35,432 bases of DNA from Methanobacteriota archaeon (GCA_002689345.1 NZFU01000073.1:1-35432); one strand, 5' to 3'. Positions 6,787 through 16,377 are shown, counted from the stretch's first letter. Program-made: numbers and translations. The notes: generated from the sequence alone by a model not told the origin.

Positions 6787-8226
6787 ATGGCGCTAACGGT
6801 ACCGGTGGTCAGCAAGTTCGAAGCAACGGCTCGAGTCACTGCTGTTTCTAGTGGAATAAATCTTGCATATGGTCAACTAGATGGTCGTTTAGTAATTGGA
6901 GATAATGAATTCTCACTTTCTCAAATAACTGGTTTGTTTGAATTTCCTTACGGTGATGTCATTGTAGGGACAAATGAATCATTGCTAACATTTAGGGATG
7001 GAGAAGAAATAAATTCCCAAATTCATGAAACCGGCGTCGAATCGATTTCAGGCAATGGTAATTATGCCGTTGCAATAGATGGATTAGGTAGAGCATATGT
7101 CATAGATTCGAAAGGAAATAGTTCTCCATTAGATGCATCATCTGTACTATTTGCTAAAGCCGGTCCATTGGTAGCAATAGCTACCGAGGCCGGAACTGTA
7201 AGTACATACTCACATGATGGTGAAAAGTCATGGGAAAGGCCTATGCGAGGCGATGTAGGTGAAAGAATAACAGCGATTGGTTGGAATGATGAAACACTCA
7301 TAGTTGCTAGAGAAGGCCATGGATTAGTACCTGGTGAAGAAGAAGCCCTAGAGATTGAGCATTGGGTATCTGGTGAATTGATAAAGAGATTCGATGTTAA
7401 GCGTAGAGTCGTTTCCATAGATGGTCCATGGATGGGGCTAGATATGGGTGGAGTCATGCATGGTGAGGATTTAATCACTGAATTACATCACCCCGCTCAC
7501 ATTTTAGTCAGCAGAGGAGAAAATGCCCTAGTTGGCTCATGGTTTCATCTTCATAATGTTACAAAGGATGGAATTCAATGGTCTGTTGAGACACAAGGTA
7601 TGGTCGAGCATGTTTCAGTTAATTTAGATGGTACAGCGGTATTGATTGCAGGAAGTGATCAAAACGATTACACAGACCCAGAGCCAGTAATCCTAATCGA
7701 TTCATTAGCAGAACCGGTTTCTCTAATCGAAGAGGATACAGCTATCGATGATTGGGGCGATGCTCCTGTCATCGAGGTAAGTGCAGAGGATATCTATGGT
7801 GATGATGTTTCAATCGAGGAATTAGCGGGTATCTCTCAAGCCACAACTGCTGATGAGTCTGGCCTTTTAGATGCTCTAAACGATGAGATAGTCCCTCAAG
7901 AAATGTCTGAGGATGAAGAGGATTTAATGTTAGCATTATCTTTGGATGCAGAGGAAATAATAGCTCCGACTCCCGATGCTGGGGGTGACCAATCACTTAC
8001 AGCAGATGAAGATGGAACCGCTATAGTGACACTCGATGGCAGTTCTACAAAAGACCCACAAGAAAGGATTGTTTCTTGGTCTTGGGTAGATGGTAGTGGT
8101 AAAGAGATTGCAGAATCTAGTATGGTTAGAGTTAGATTAAATCAAGGCAATCATCGTTTGGAATTAAGAATAAAAGATCGAGATGGAAGATGGTCTTCTG
8201 ATTCTATAGATGTAAGGATTGGTTGA
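6787..8226 (+). CDS. Cytoplasmic beta-propeller protein with C-terminal PKD-like domain
   Basis: About residues 1-320 consist of short repeated beta strands with WD40/PQQ-like character (GDVIVGTNESLLTF, GPLVAIATEAGTVSTYSHDGEKSWERP, VSVNLDGTAVLIAGS), suggesting a propeller. An acidic, low-complexity linker (about 325-395) leads to a PKD-like domain: APTPDAGGDQSL, TLDGSSTKDPQ, IVSWSWVDG, ending in strands. PKD domains are usually extracellular, yet there is no signal peptide or transmembrane helix here. The gene lies 22 nt after the ThiI-like gene and one base before the MBL gene, so it is in one operon. Function unknown; a protein-protein scaffold is the simplest guess. Confidence 0.8.
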   Translation: MALTVPVVSKFEATARVTAVSSGINLAYGQLDGRLVIGDNEFSLSQITGLFEFPYGDVIVGTNESLLTFRDGEEINSQIHETGVESISGNGNYAVAIDGLGRAYVIDSKGNSSPLDASSVLFAKAGPLVAIATEAGTVSTYSHDGEKSWERPMRGDVGERITAIGWNDETLIVAREGHGLVPGEEEALEIEHWVSGELIKRFDVKRRVVSIDGPWMGLDMGGVMHGEDLITELHHPAHILVSRGENALVGSWFHLHNVTKDGIQWSVETQGMVEHVSVNLDGTAVLIAGSDQNDYTDPEPVILIDSLAEPVSLIEEDTAIDDWGDAPVIEVSAEDIYGDDVSIEELAGISQATTADESGLLDALNDEIVPQEMSEDEEDLMLALSLDAEEIIAPTPDAGGDQSLTADEDGTAIVTLDGSSTKDPQERIVSWSWVDGSGKEIAESSMVRVRLNQGNHRLELRIKDRDGRWSSDSIDVRIG

Positions 8227-8227
8227 C

Positions 8228-8950
8228 ATGGTAAGTGCTCCATCGATATGTCATTTCTTTGTGACATCATTACAACAGCGTTGTAGTATTGTCACTAATA
8301 CCCAGAACGGAGAGACTGTAATTATTGATGGAGGAGGAGATTCAGAGAGAATCATTCAGTGGATTGATTCAGGTATTGGTTCCCCTGATTTTGAAATTGG
8401 TAGTTATGCTGGAGATAGAAAGGTAGTGGCATTGATCAATACCCATGCACATTTCGACCATAGTGGCCATATTCCATATCTAAAAGATCACTACGGGTTA
8501 GAATGGTGGCTTCATGAAGATGATTTCTTTTTGCAGAGTTTAGCACAACAATCTGGAAAGCGCTGGGGTTTCTCATTACCTGAGCCTGCTATCGCAGAGA
8601 ATACATGGGTACATGGAGATCTGCATACCTTTGCCGGTATGGATTTTGAGATAATACATACTCCTGGTCACACATTAGGGGGATGCTGTTTGAGATTGAT
8701 TGTAGATGATGGACCTGACCATCTATTTGCAGGAGATACTTTGTTCCAAGGCTCGATAGGAAGAACCGATTTGCCACATTCAGGAGGGAATCTGGATTTG
8801 TTACTCAAGATGATTAGAGAAAGGCTATGGCCATTGGATGAAGATACAATTGTTCATCCCGGGCACGGTCCTCTCACTACCATTGGTGAAGAAAAGACGA
8901 CTAATCCTTTCCTAAACGATGGATACCGTGGCCGTGGAGCTTGGTTATAA
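8228..8950 (+). CDS. Metallo-beta-lactamase fold hydrolase, glyoxalase II-like
   Basis: The 240-residue protein carries the full two-metal signature of the MBL superfamily: THAHFDHSGH near residue 76, HTPGHTLGG, FAGDTLF and the later HPGHG. The arrangement and the LFQGSIGRTDLP segment resemble glyoxalase II and related thioester or persulfide hydrolases. The exact substrate is not decidable. The ATG at 8228 is used; a TTG at 8219 would overlap the upstream gene. The start is one base after the propeller gene stop. Its TAA is immediately followed by the stop codon of the convergent etfA with no gap. Confidence 0.92.
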   Translation: MVSAPSICHFFVTSLQQRCSIVTNTQNGETVIIDGGGDSERIIQWIDSGIGSPDFEIGSYAGDRKVVALINTHAHFDHSGHIPYLKDHYGLEWWLHEDDFFLQSLAQQSGKRWGFSLPEPAIAENTWVHGDLHTFAGMDFEIIHTPGHTLGGCCLRLIVDDGPDHLFAGDTLFQGSIGRTDLPHSGGNLDLLLKMIRERLWPLDEDTIVHPGHGPLTTIGEEKTTNPFLNDGYRGRGAWL

Positions 8951-9877
8951 TCAAGACATCATCGATGAAAGTGCAGATTCTAGGACCGGAAGAGTTTCTT
9001 CCCAGGTCGCTACAATTCCATAATCAGCATGAGCGAAAATTGGTGCATCTGCATCTTTGTTTACAGCAACGATGTACTTTGAAGAACGCATTCCAGCAAG
9101 ATGCTGGATAGCTCCTGAGATTCCCACTGCGATATACAGATTAGGATTTACAGTCTTACCAGTTTGTCCGACCTGCATAGAGTGAGGGATTTGCTCCCAA
9201 GTATCTACTGCAGCACGAGATGCACCTACTGCGGCACCTAAAACATCTGCAATCTTTTCAAGATGTGAGAAATTATCTGGACTTCCCATTCCTCTTCCTC
9301 CAGAAATGATGATGTTTGCTTCGGCTACATCCAAGCGTGTTGATGCTCTAGCAATAATCTCTTGAACAGCGGTTGCAACATCTCCAGATTGATCAACAAC
9401 CGAGACATTTGCAGCACTTGATGCTGCAGCACCGAAGATATTTGCTCTAATAGAAACAGCAGCATCGCCAGATAGGGCAACGGTTTGCATTGCTTTACCA
9501 GAATAAATCGGACTTGTCAAATTCATTCCATCTATAGCAACTACATCTTGTACAATCGAAAGACCTCTCCTTGCAGCAATACGTGATGCGACATCTTTGG
9601 ATTGAGGAGTTGCTGCTGCAATTATAATTCCTGATGGAGATGCGGAATCGATAGCAGCAGCCCACGATGCAGCATCGTAATTAGCAAAACAATCGCCCTT
9701 TACAGCAATTGTTCGACTAACTCCGTCATATCCTGCATTGTCTGCCATGGCTGCGTCAGTACAAGGCACGACCACAATAGGGGATGTGCCAAGTGCGATT
9801 GCTGCACTTACTAATTCGGCTGTGACTGGTGCTATGCTACCCTTGTTGGTTTCTGCAATAATTATACTTTCAGACAT
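8951..9877 (-). CDS. etfA: Electron transfer flavoprotein alpha subunit
   Basis: The 308-residue protein has an N-terminal ETF alpha/beta domain and the strongly conserved C-terminal FAD domain: [54 protein letters not shown], and [12 protein letters not shown]. With EtfB it accepts electrons from acyl-CoA dehydrogenases and passes them to the quinone pool. The ATG at 9877 has AGGTGA five bases upstream, so it is preferred over GTG 9886. It lies 10 nt after etfB. Glutaryl-CoA dehydrogenase at 13667 is a likely electron donor. Confidence 0.96.
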   Translation of the reverse strand: MSESIIIAETNKGSIAPVTAELVSAAIALGTSPIVVVPCTDAAMADNAGYDGVSRTIAVKGDCFANYDAASWAAAIDSASPSGIIIAAATPQSKDVASRIAARRGLSIVQDVVAIDGMNLTSPIYSGKAMQTVALSGDAAVSIRANIFGAAASSAANVSVVDQSGDVATAVQEIIARASTRLDVAEANIIISGGRGMGSPDNFSHLEKIADVLGAAVGASRAAVDTWEQIPHSMQVGQTGKTVNPNLYIAVGISGAIQHLAGMRSSKYIVAVNKDADAPIFAHADYGIVATWEETLPVLESALSSMMS

Positions 9878-9887
9878 ATTATTCACC

Positions 9888-10631
9888 TCAAATTACGTTT
9901 GCCTCATCTCTTAGTAGTCTGGCTACTTCTTCTGCTGAAGAGCCTCCTTCGTACTTCTTTCCTGCAGGTTTTGCAGGAGGTGGAGTTTGTGATACAATTG
10001 TGACACTGGATGCGGGTGCGTCAGCACCAACAACATTGACTTGCGCTCTTTTTGCCATCATGATACCTTTGACATTTGGCTTTCTAACCTTCAGATTACC
10101 TTTGTCACATGAGATGACAGCATTTCCAGAGACAGAGATTTTAGCAGATCCATTTTCAACTGGAGAAGTAACAGTTAGTCCACCACCAAATGATGCATCA
10201 GTGATATTGGAGACACTAGCCCATCCTAATCTCTCTGCAATACCAGGTCCGGTAGAACCTGCACCAGTATCGGCTGCTGTCTTTCCACAGTAGACCACTT
10301 CTGCACCAATGTTGGTTATGGCTTGTGCTAGAGCGGATTGAGTTGCATTTGAATCCATTTCAGACCAGGAGTCATCCCATAATCTAACGATTTCATCAAC
10401 GCCAATAGCCTTAGCATCCTTCAGAATCTTGTCAGCACCAGCAGGGCCTAATGTGAGAGCAGTAACGCTTCCTCCATCTGCTTCTTTGTGCTGTAGAGCT
10501 GTTTCGATTGCAAATTCATCATATGGGCTAATTACCCACTTTACTGCAGATAAGTCCACACGGTCACCATTGACGACAATTCGTGCATTTGTATCTGGAA
10601 CACGCTTTACTAGAACCACGATGTTTGGCAT
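9888..10631 (-). CDS. etfB: Electron transfer flavoprotein beta subunit
   Basis: A 247-residue ETF beta subunit. It begins MPNIVVLVKRVPDTNARI, followed by WVISPYDEFAIETAL, GPAGADKILKDAKAIG and the AMP-binding loop region with GKTAADTGAGSTGPGIAERLG. The late GNLKVRKPNVKGIMMAKR segment is typical. It pairs with EtfA encoded downstream. The ATG at 10631 has GGGTGA five bases upstream, and the Shine-Dalgarno site adjoins a strong 9-bp palindrome (10641-10660). The whole promoter must fit in the 57 bp after the tyrS stop. Confidence 0.96.
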   Translation of the reverse strand: MPNIVVLVKRVPDTNARIVVNGDRVDLSAVKWVISPYDEFAIETALQHKEADGGSVTALTLGPAGADKILKDAKAIGVDEIVRLWDDSWSEMDSNATQSALAQAITNIGAEVVYCGKTAADTGAGSTGPGIAERLGWASVSNITDASFGGGLTVTSPVENGSAKISVSGNAVISCDKGNLKVRKPNVKGIMMAKRAQVNVVGADAPASSVTIVSQTPPPAKPAGKKYEGGSSAEEVARLLRDEANVI

Positions 10632-10640
10632 AAGATTCAC

Positions 10641-10660
10641 CCAACCCCCTTGGGGGTTGG
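10641..10660 (-). promoter_or_regulatory. C5/G5 palindrome in the etfBA leader
   Basis: On the plus strand CCAACCCCC-TT-GGGGGTTGG, a perfect 9-bp inverted repeat. It lies between a weak T-rich box (about 10670-10677) and the etfB start. Its last G's run into the GGGTGA Shine-Dalgarno site. It could be a repressor operator over the transcription start or a leader hairpin. Similar palindromes stand before four other genes here. Confidence 0.55.
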
Positions 10661-10697
10661 TTGTGCCACCAAAAACCCGTTGATGAACCTTGTCTAA

Positions 10698-11822
10698 TCA
10701 CTTTGTGAGTTGATTGACTCGTTCTAGGGTGTCAGGGTTTGCTTCAAAATGCTTGGAAACAGCGTCTAATCCACGAGAGACACCAGCCGCTACGCCCATT
10801 TTTGCATCGAATGGATGTAGTGTTCCATCCGCTACTGCAGCTTTGAATGATTCTAAATCCGTCCAAACACTAGGTTCACCAAATTCTGGCTTAGGAGTAA
10901 CAATAACTTCACCAAATTCAGGCAGGATAATGTGTTCTATTAGTTCATAGACTGGAGAATCTGGTTGCTCAGGGTCAAGGAATGCCTTTCTCATCTTCTT
11001 TGCTAAGCGATTTTCATCATCGTGTAGAAGAATAGCACCATTAGGGTCGGACTTACTCATCTTGTGGTCAAATGATTCCATCCTAGCACCCGATGATTTC
11101 AGGCCAGAAATAATAGGGGTATGAAGACAAGTAGCCTTGTACCATCCCCATCTGTCAGCAACATCTCGCATGTACATGTGAGCCTTTCTTTGGTCCATTC
11201 CTCCCATGGCAACATCGATATTCATTTCAAAAATATCTGCGGCTTGAAGGGCTGGATAAAAGAATCTAGACAAATCTCCGTCAGATGAGTCTTCACTTCT
11301 TCCCATTATGGAAAAAGTTCTGCGAACTCTTGCTAAACTCATGTTCTTAGAGCATCTTAGAACTCGAGCCCAATAATCACCAGAATCCATGATACTTGAA
11401 GCCCATAAGAATCTCAACTGTCCCGCTCCATCTCCTTCAGGAGGGTTTCCTAGCATGACTCTGAATGTTTCTTCCATATATCTGGCAGTGGTTTGGATGT
11501 CTTCCATAACCCCGTTGAATTTGTCATTTACCCAAGCATGCCAATCTGCTAAGAAAATCAGCACATTTGCATCTGCATCTAACATTCTTCTAAGTTGTAA
11601 AGAGAGAACCTTCCATCCAATATGTGCTTTGCCAGATGGCTCAAAACCAACATAGCAACGAATGATTCCGTCGCCTCCAGCGGAAGTTCCATCGGCTAAA
11701 CAATTGACTAGATGATCAATTCCAACCGATTCATCTACATCATCAATCATCAATTTCAGACGTGATAGTGAATTCTCATCGAGTTCAGCAACTCTTGGGC
11801 ATCTTTCGATGAGTTCTTGCAT
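10698..11822 (-). CDS. tyrS: Tyrosyl-tRNA synthetase, archaeal type
   Basis: The 374-residue class I synthetase charges tRNA-Tyr. The HIGH motif appears as GKAHIGW within CYVGFEPSGKAHIGW, the KMSKS loop as HKMSKSDPNGAI, and the tyrosine-binding region as YPALQAADIFEMNIDVAMGGMDQRKAH. The compact C-terminus agrees with the archaeal/eukaryotic type rather than the bacterial type with an S4 domain. The ATG at 11822 has an AGGTG site at good spacing. It follows an unknown gene by 13 nt, so the two are probably cotranscribed. Confidence 0.96.
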   Translation of the reverse strand: MQELIERCPRVAELDENSLSRLKLMIDDVDESVGIDHLVNCLADGTSAGGDGIIRCYVGFEPSGKAHIGWKVLSLQLRRMLDADANVLIFLADWHAWVNDKFNGVMEDIQTTARYMEETFRVMLGNPPEGDGAGQLRFLWASSIMDSGDYWARVLRCSKNMSLARVRRTFSIMGRSEDSSDGDLSRFFYPALQAADIFEMNIDVAMGGMDQRKAHMYMRDVADRWGWYKATCLHTPIISGLKSSGARMESFDHKMSKSDPNGAILLHDDENRLAKKMRKAFLDPEQPDSPVYELIEHIILPEFGEVIVTPKPEFGEPSVWTDLESFKAAVADGTLHPFDAKMGVAAGVSRGLDAVSKHFEANPDTLERVNQLTK

Positions 11823-11835
11823 TCATTACACCTCT

Positions 11836-12360
11836 TCAAAGTAGGTCATTGAGTTTCTTGACCTTTCCTTCTGAAGGAGCGGTTCCTGCCTCAATCATCT
11901 TTTCTAGTTCAGCGATCATAGCATGTGCTTGGTCGATGGTTTCCTGTGAAAACGAGGAACTCATCTCCATCGATTTGTGGGCCATCTTGATGGCAGAACG
12001 TGCCTTTGAGAATTTCTTTGCTTGCTCTTTGGCCTTGTCTCCACGTTGTTTAGCAGAATAACCTGTAGCCCCATCTAGGAAGTTCGACCATTTGGTACGT
12101 GAAGCCATTGCATCTTCTCTTCCACCATCTTGAGAAAGGAAACTGTTGAGATCATCACCTTTCATCTGTTCGACATCAACCTGTAATTTTCCATCTTCAG
12201 TGTACTCTCCAGTAACACTGGTTAGTATTCCAAAACTAGCAGAAAATACACCTTCTGCATTTACAACTACATCATTAAAATTCTCGGCTGCTAATTTTGC
12301 CAGACCGGCATTGCCACCAATTGATTTTACTAGACCACGCTTGACTTCGAATCGCTCCAT
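11836..12360 (-). CDS. Unknown protein upstream of tyrS, possibly DUF5611-like
   Basis: A 174-residue soluble protein. The first half (MERFEVKRGLVKSIGGNAGLAKLAAENF, VVVNAEGVFSASFGILTSV, KLQVDVEQM) looks like a small beta-rich domain. The second half is strongly helical and charged (AKQRGDKAKEQAKKFSKARSAIKMAH), probably coiled coil. I recall an archaeal family of unknown function (DUF5611) with a similar N-terminus, but this is not certain. The start at 12360 is chosen because the longer frame to 12522 runs through the divergent gene and promoter. It is followed by tyrS after 13 nt. Function unknown. Confidence 0.7.
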   Translation of the reverse strand: MERFEVKRGLVKSIGGNAGLAKLAAENFNDVVVNAEGVFSASFGILTSVTGEYTEDGKLQVDVEQMKGDDLNSFLSQDGGREDAMASRTKWSNFLDGATGYSAKQRGDKAKEQAKKFSKARSAIKMAHKSMEMSSSFSQETIDQAHAMIAELEKMIEAGTAPSEGKVKKLNDLL

Positions 12361-12451
12361 ATGTTTGCCACTCCAATAAGGGAGATAAGGACTACCTTCG
12401 AATGGTATGGCTAAAGCGGGGACTTTTTGGTAGATACTCGCTCGCCGTGGT

Positions 12452-13618
12452 ATGCGCAGAGCAGCGATTTCACTATGTCTTCTGATGTTGTTGCCGCTGG
12501 TTAGCGCATCTCCAGATGCCACAGTCGATGTTACAGTTGAAAGAAGACTTTCAAATTTCGATTTGGGAATAAACGGTGGAGAAGTATCACCTAATGGCTC
12601 TTCGGTTCTAATTTTTGGACATGATGGCTATGCACATTTAATCTCTGCACAATCTGCTGATGATGAATCATTTGATGTGAGACTGGAAAACGAAACTACC
12701 AATCATCTCAATGCTGTTTCATGGCACCCAGGTGGTAAAAGTGCATTACTGGTTGGAGATAATGGAACTGTTCTAAGATTCAATTCAACAAATTTCGCAT
12801 TAGGTGAAGCAGAAGGCTCCTCTGTGCTTGAAGGCCATGACATTAATGCAATTCATTTTACTGCAGGCTCTTCAGTAGCATATCTCGGAACTGATAATGG
12901 ACAGATTTGGAAATATTATGCTGATAATTTCATAATGATTGATTCTCTTTCCTCCTCACGAATTACCGATATTGACTGTATGAAAAATGAAAACATATGT
13001 GTTGCAGTAACTTTGAATGATGGCATTGCAATCATAGATCAAGCCGATAAAGTGACATGGCTTGATAATTCAAGATATCATACTTGGATTGGAGTTGGAT
13101 GTGAAGACCCTACCATGCAATCATGTACTGGATTTGCAAGTGGTAAGAAAACCGCACCTATTCTAATCGATGTACTAGATTCTTCCAAATCCGTTCTTGG
13201 AGACGTTATTGTATTGGGCCAATTAGATGGAGATATCGTCGCAGACAATTCCGCTACAGATTCTTCGACACTACTAGCTCTTGCTCCCCTTGGAATGGTT
13301 AGATGGAATCAATATACAGAAGAGGCATTTTTGATGTTTTCAAATGATAATGCTACTGACGAGGATGTCTTGTTTGGAGGGGACAGATTTGCGATGGCAT
13401 GGGAGAATTCAGAGAATAGTGGATTCCTAGTTACGGGCCAAGGACGCATTATTTCCTTTGAACCAACCAGCGAAGATTTGGGCGGAGAATTTCCCGAATT
13501 CCTTGCATTTTTACTAGTTATTTGTGTGTTCGGTGTATTCTTTGGAATGATTTACTGGAATAGCCCTCCTCTGCAAAGAATGTATGCTAATTTGTTTAGC
13601 CGTAGTAAGAAAAGTTGA
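12452..13618 (+). CDS. Exported, membrane-anchored beta-propeller protein
   Basis: The protein has 388 residues. An N-terminal signal peptide (MRRAAISLCLLMLLPLVSAS) is followed by about 300 residues of WD40-like repeats (VSPNGSSVLIFGHDGYAHLIS, SWHPGGKSALLVGDNGTVLRF, IHFTAGSSVAYLGTDNGQIWKY). A C-terminal transmembrane helix (EFLAFLLVICVFGVFFGMIYW) and a short basic cytoplasmic tail (MYANLFSRSKKS) end it. The propeller should face outside the cell, held by the tail helix. Two close cysteine pairs (DCMKNENIC, GCEDPTMQSC) may be disulfides. No enzyme motif is seen. It is divergent from the tyrS partner gene, with 91 bp between them. Confidence 0.85.
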   Translation: MRRAAISLCLLMLLPLVSASPDATVDVTVERRLSNFDLGINGGEVSPNGSSVLIFGHDGYAHLISAQSADDESFDVRLENETTNHLNAVSWHPGGKSALLVGDNGTVLRFNSTNFALGEAEGSSVLEGHDINAIHFTAGSSVAYLGTDNGQIWKYYADNFIMIDSLSSSRITDIDCMKNENICVAVTLNDGIAIIDQADKVTWLDNSRYHTWIGVGCEDPTMQSCTGFASGKKTAPILIDVLDSSKSVLGDVIVLGQLDGDIVADNSATDSSTLLALAPLGMVRWNQYTEEAFLMFSNDNATDEDVLFGGDRFAMAWENSENSGFLVTGQGRIISFEPTSEDLGGEFPEFLAFLLVICVFGVFFGMIYWNSPPLQRMYANLFSRSKKS

Positions 13619-13666
13619 GCAATAAACCCCTAACCTTCATGAGGCTTATACTACCGCACAGCAAAC

Positions 13667-14842
13667 ATGGAGCCCTTTGAAGGCGTTGACTTCTACGACA
13701 TCGAATCATTATTGACCGAAGAAGAGGTCATGATTCGAGATATGGTCCGAGAATGGGTAGACGAAGAAGTCCTACCAAAAATTGAGCATGCATGCGCAGA
13801 GGGAATCTTCCCTGACGAATGGAGAGTAGCATTGGGCGAGATGGGTGTTCTAGGTGCTCCACTGAAGGGATATGGATGTCCCGGTTTGTCATATGTGGCT
13901 TATGGATTAATTTGTCAAGAATTGGAGAGAGGAGACTCAGGTCTTCGCTCATTTGCAAGTGTTCAAGGCTCTCTTGCTATGTACCCAATTTGGGATTTTG
14001 GAAGTGAAGAACAGAAAGAGTACTATCTTCCTAGACTAGCTTCTGGTGAATGGATTGGCTGCTTTGGATTAACCGAACCAGATTATGGTTCCAATCCTGG
14101 TGATATGATAACAAAAGCCGAAGATATGGGTGACCACTATTTGCTCAATGGGGCAAAGATGTGGATCACAAATGGTACAATCGCTGATGTCGCAGTCGTT
14201 TGGGCAAAACTGGATGGCGTGATTCGTGGATTCATTGTTGAGAAAAGCGATGAAGGATTCACTGCTCCTGAAATGAAAGGCAAGCACTCGCTTAAAGCAA
14301 GTGTCACAAGTGAACTTGTATTCCAAGATTGTAAGATTCCAAAGAACAGAATGCTACCTGATGTGAAGGGGCTCCGCGGTCCATTCTCATGCTTAAACAA
14401 TGCAAGATTTGGAATTTCTTGGGGAGCATTAGGTTCTGCAATGGCTTGTTTCCATTCAGCTAAGACATATGCATTATCTCGAATTCAATTCGGAGAGCCA
14501 ATCGCTTCATATCAATTGGTTCAAAACAAATTGGCGTGGATGCTTCGTGAAATTACCAAGGGGCAACTCTTAGCATATCACCTGGGTAGAAAGAAAGACG
14601 ATGGTTCATGGTTCAATGAACAGATAAGCCTTGCAAAGATGAACAATGTAGACATCGCATTGGAAATCGCTCGTGTCGCTAGAGACATACACGGTGCTAA
14701 TGGTATTCTAGACGAATACCCGGTAATGAGACATATGGCAAACTTAGAGTCGGTGAAAACCTATGAGGGAACTCATGATATCCACAATTTGATTATTGGA
14801 AAATATATCACTGGTATTCAGGCATTTACACGAAATTCGTGA
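13667..14842 (+). CDS. gcdH: Glutaryl-CoA dehydrogenase-like acyl-CoA dehydrogenase
   Basis: A 391-residue FAD enzyme of the acyl-CoA dehydrogenase family. The features point to glutaryl-CoA dehydrogenase: LRSFASVQGSLAMYPIW with the arginine that binds the glutaryl carboxylate, FGLTEPDYGSNPG at the flavin site, FGEPIASYQLVQNKL, and VKTYEGTHDIHNLIIGKYITGIQAF containing the catalytic glutamate. It would oxidise and decarboxylate glutaryl-CoA to crotonyl-CoA in lysine or tryptophan breakdown, giving electrons to ETF, which is encoded nearby. CTTATAC lies about 20 nt before the ATG, suggesting leaderless transcription. Its TGA directly abuts the stop of the convergent gene. Confidence 0.93.
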   Translation: MEPFEGVDFYDIESLLTEEEVMIRDMVREWVDEEVLPKIEHACAEGIFPDEWRVALGEMGVLGAPLKGYGCPGLSYVAYGLICQELERGDSGLRSFASVQGSLAMYPIWDFGSEEQKEYYLPRLASGEWIGCFGLTEPDYGSNPGDMITKAEDMGDHYLLNGAKMWITNGTIADVAVVWAKLDGVIRGFIVEKSDEGFTAPEMKGKHSLKASVTSELVFQDCKIPKNRMLPDVKGLRGPFSCLNNARFGISWGALGSAMACFHSAKTYALSRIQFGEPIASYQLVQNKLAWMLREITKGQLLAYHLGRKKDDGSWFNEQISLAKMNNVDIALEIARVARDIHGANGILDEYPVMRHMANLESVKTYEGTHDIHNLIIGKYITGIQAFTRNS

Positions 14843-16363
14843 TTAAGGTCCAGTCCAAGTTTTGCAGTGTTCAAATCGATCACTGTTTAGAGCGTTATCC
14901 CAGACTCTTAGTTTCTCAACATCTTCTCCATCAGACCATTGGCCCATGTTTCGAAGTTCCTGCGAATCTTTGAGTTCAACTAATGTTTCATTTTCTGTAA
15001 TGATATCTCCATTTGTTCTTGCAACAAGCCAATCTGCCTGGGCTGCAACCCTGCGATAAAACGACCAATCCGCTAATGAATCATGGGTTTCACTAGCTTG
15101 TAAGTAGTGACTTGCAACCAACCGAGGGAATCCATGTCTGTCACTTGGAACTTCGATGAATAGTGCGTTTTCACCAAGAAGAGATTGATGATATACGCCA
15201 AAGCAATCATCTACGCTCATATCATCTTCGCTAATCACCACATGCGCCAAAAAGTCATCTGGTAGGCCAGTAGTATCGATTTGCAGATGGTCTTGTACAG
15301 GACGAGCATACGGTGCTTCTAGGTCAACAAATAATGATTCATTGCCCCATCCTCTATCAAGTGACCAATCCAAGGCCAGTAATGCATATCCCGCCCCTAA
15401 ACTATGGCCTCCAATCAACAGATGGTCATGATTGACATTATCTGGTAGAATAGTAGTCATGAACTCTAATGCCGCATCGATTGCGATCGCACGAGGAATG
15501 TGGAATGGATGGTTTGACATCCCTTCTTCTTCATGTAACTCATAGGTGTCATATCCTGGCGGCATAACATCGGATGGATATTGGATGAAAGCTACAGCCA
15601 TGCCTCTAGATGCCAATTCCTCGACCCAATCAGCATAAGTATCGAAGAATGGATTAGCAAAGCCATGTAAAATAATAGCCAAAGGGATTTCAGATTCATT
15701 TTCATTAGGAATAGTAAGGTAGACCGAGAAAGTAACATCCTCCTCATAATCTCCTTGAATACTAGATACTTCTACCGGCATTGGGTATTGGTGTATTGTA
15801 GTTTCAAATTCATACAGACCCTCTTCCATTTCTAATTCTGGAGGAGTTGGTAATAATCCGGCCATCGCAGTCAATCCTGGACTGATTAACCAGATTGCTG
15901 CAATTACTAGCAAAAGATGTACTCCTCGACTAAATCTTTCAGTTTCTTGCTTGAAAGGATTACTAACTGTACCTCCTGCAATAAAGGCCGCACACAGCAT
16001 AATCATTCCGAATGTAGTTGGAAGAAGAATAAATGCATCTTTGAGATATGCCATGTTTAGTAGAGAAAAAATCAGAAACAATCCAAATATTACTCCGATG
16101 ACTAGAGTTGCGATTACCTTTTCCCAATTACTCGATTTGTTAGACCTTACAAAACAGATTGGAACAGCGAAAAGGAAAAATGCGAATACTTCGACTCTCC
16201 ATGCCCGAAGTGAAAATGTCCAATCTAGAGATCTATTGGCCATTGGCCATAGCGCACCACCAATGTCATCTCCCATAGCAAGAAGAATGAGGGGCTCAAG
16301 AAGCGCAAGAAAGAATCCAGCGCCAAAGATTAGTCCCAATTTACGATTGGATGGTACATCCAT
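14843..16363 (-). CDS. Membrane protein with extracellular alpha/beta-hydrolase domain
   Basis: A 506-residue protein. About five hydrophobic helices fill residues 10-180, followed by an alpha/beta-hydrolase domain: ILHGFANPFFDTYADWVEEL (oxyanion region), MAVAFIQYPSD, and GGHSLGAGYALLA with the nucleophile serine. The late aspartate and histidine (SDRHGFPRL) complete a plausible triad. It resembles chlorophyllase/PAF-acetylhydrolase-like lipases; the substrate is unknown. The ATG at 16363 with GGAGTGA five bases upstream is chosen over TTG 16381. It starts just past the phytoene synthase-like gene, so it may be cotranscribed and act on a lipid. Its stop abuts the gcdH stop. Confidence 0.85.
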   Translation of the reverse strand: MDVPSNRKLGLIFGAGFFLALLEPLILLAMGDDIGGALWPMANRSLDWTFSLRAWRVEVFAFFLFAVPICFVRSNKSSNWEKVIATLVIGVIFGLFLIFSLLNMAYLKDAFILLPTTFGMIMLCAAFIAGGTVSNPFKQETERFSRGVHLLLVIAAIWLISPGLTAMAGLLPTPPELEMEEGLYEFETTIHQYPMPVEVSSIQGDYEEDVTFSVYLTIPNENESEIPLAIILHGFANPFFDTYADWVEELASRGMAVAFIQYPSDVMPPGYDTYELHEEEGMSNHPFHIPRAIAIDAALEFMTTILPDNVNHDHLLIGGHSLGAGYALLALDWSLDRGWGNESLFVDLEAPYARPVQDHLQIDTTGLPDDFLAHVVISEDDMSVDDCFGVYHQSLLGENALFIEVPSDRHGFPRLVASHYLQASETHDSLADWSFYRRVAAQADWLVARTNGDIITENETLVELKDSQELRNMGQWSDGEDVEKLRVWDNALNSDRFEHCKTWTGP

Positions 16364-16377
16364 CCCTATCACTCCTT

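Noticed and set aside
12361-12522. N-terminal extension of the gene upstream of tyrS
   Set aside because: It crosses the divergent promoter and the signal peptide of the opposite gene; MERFEVKRG at 12360 is a natural start.
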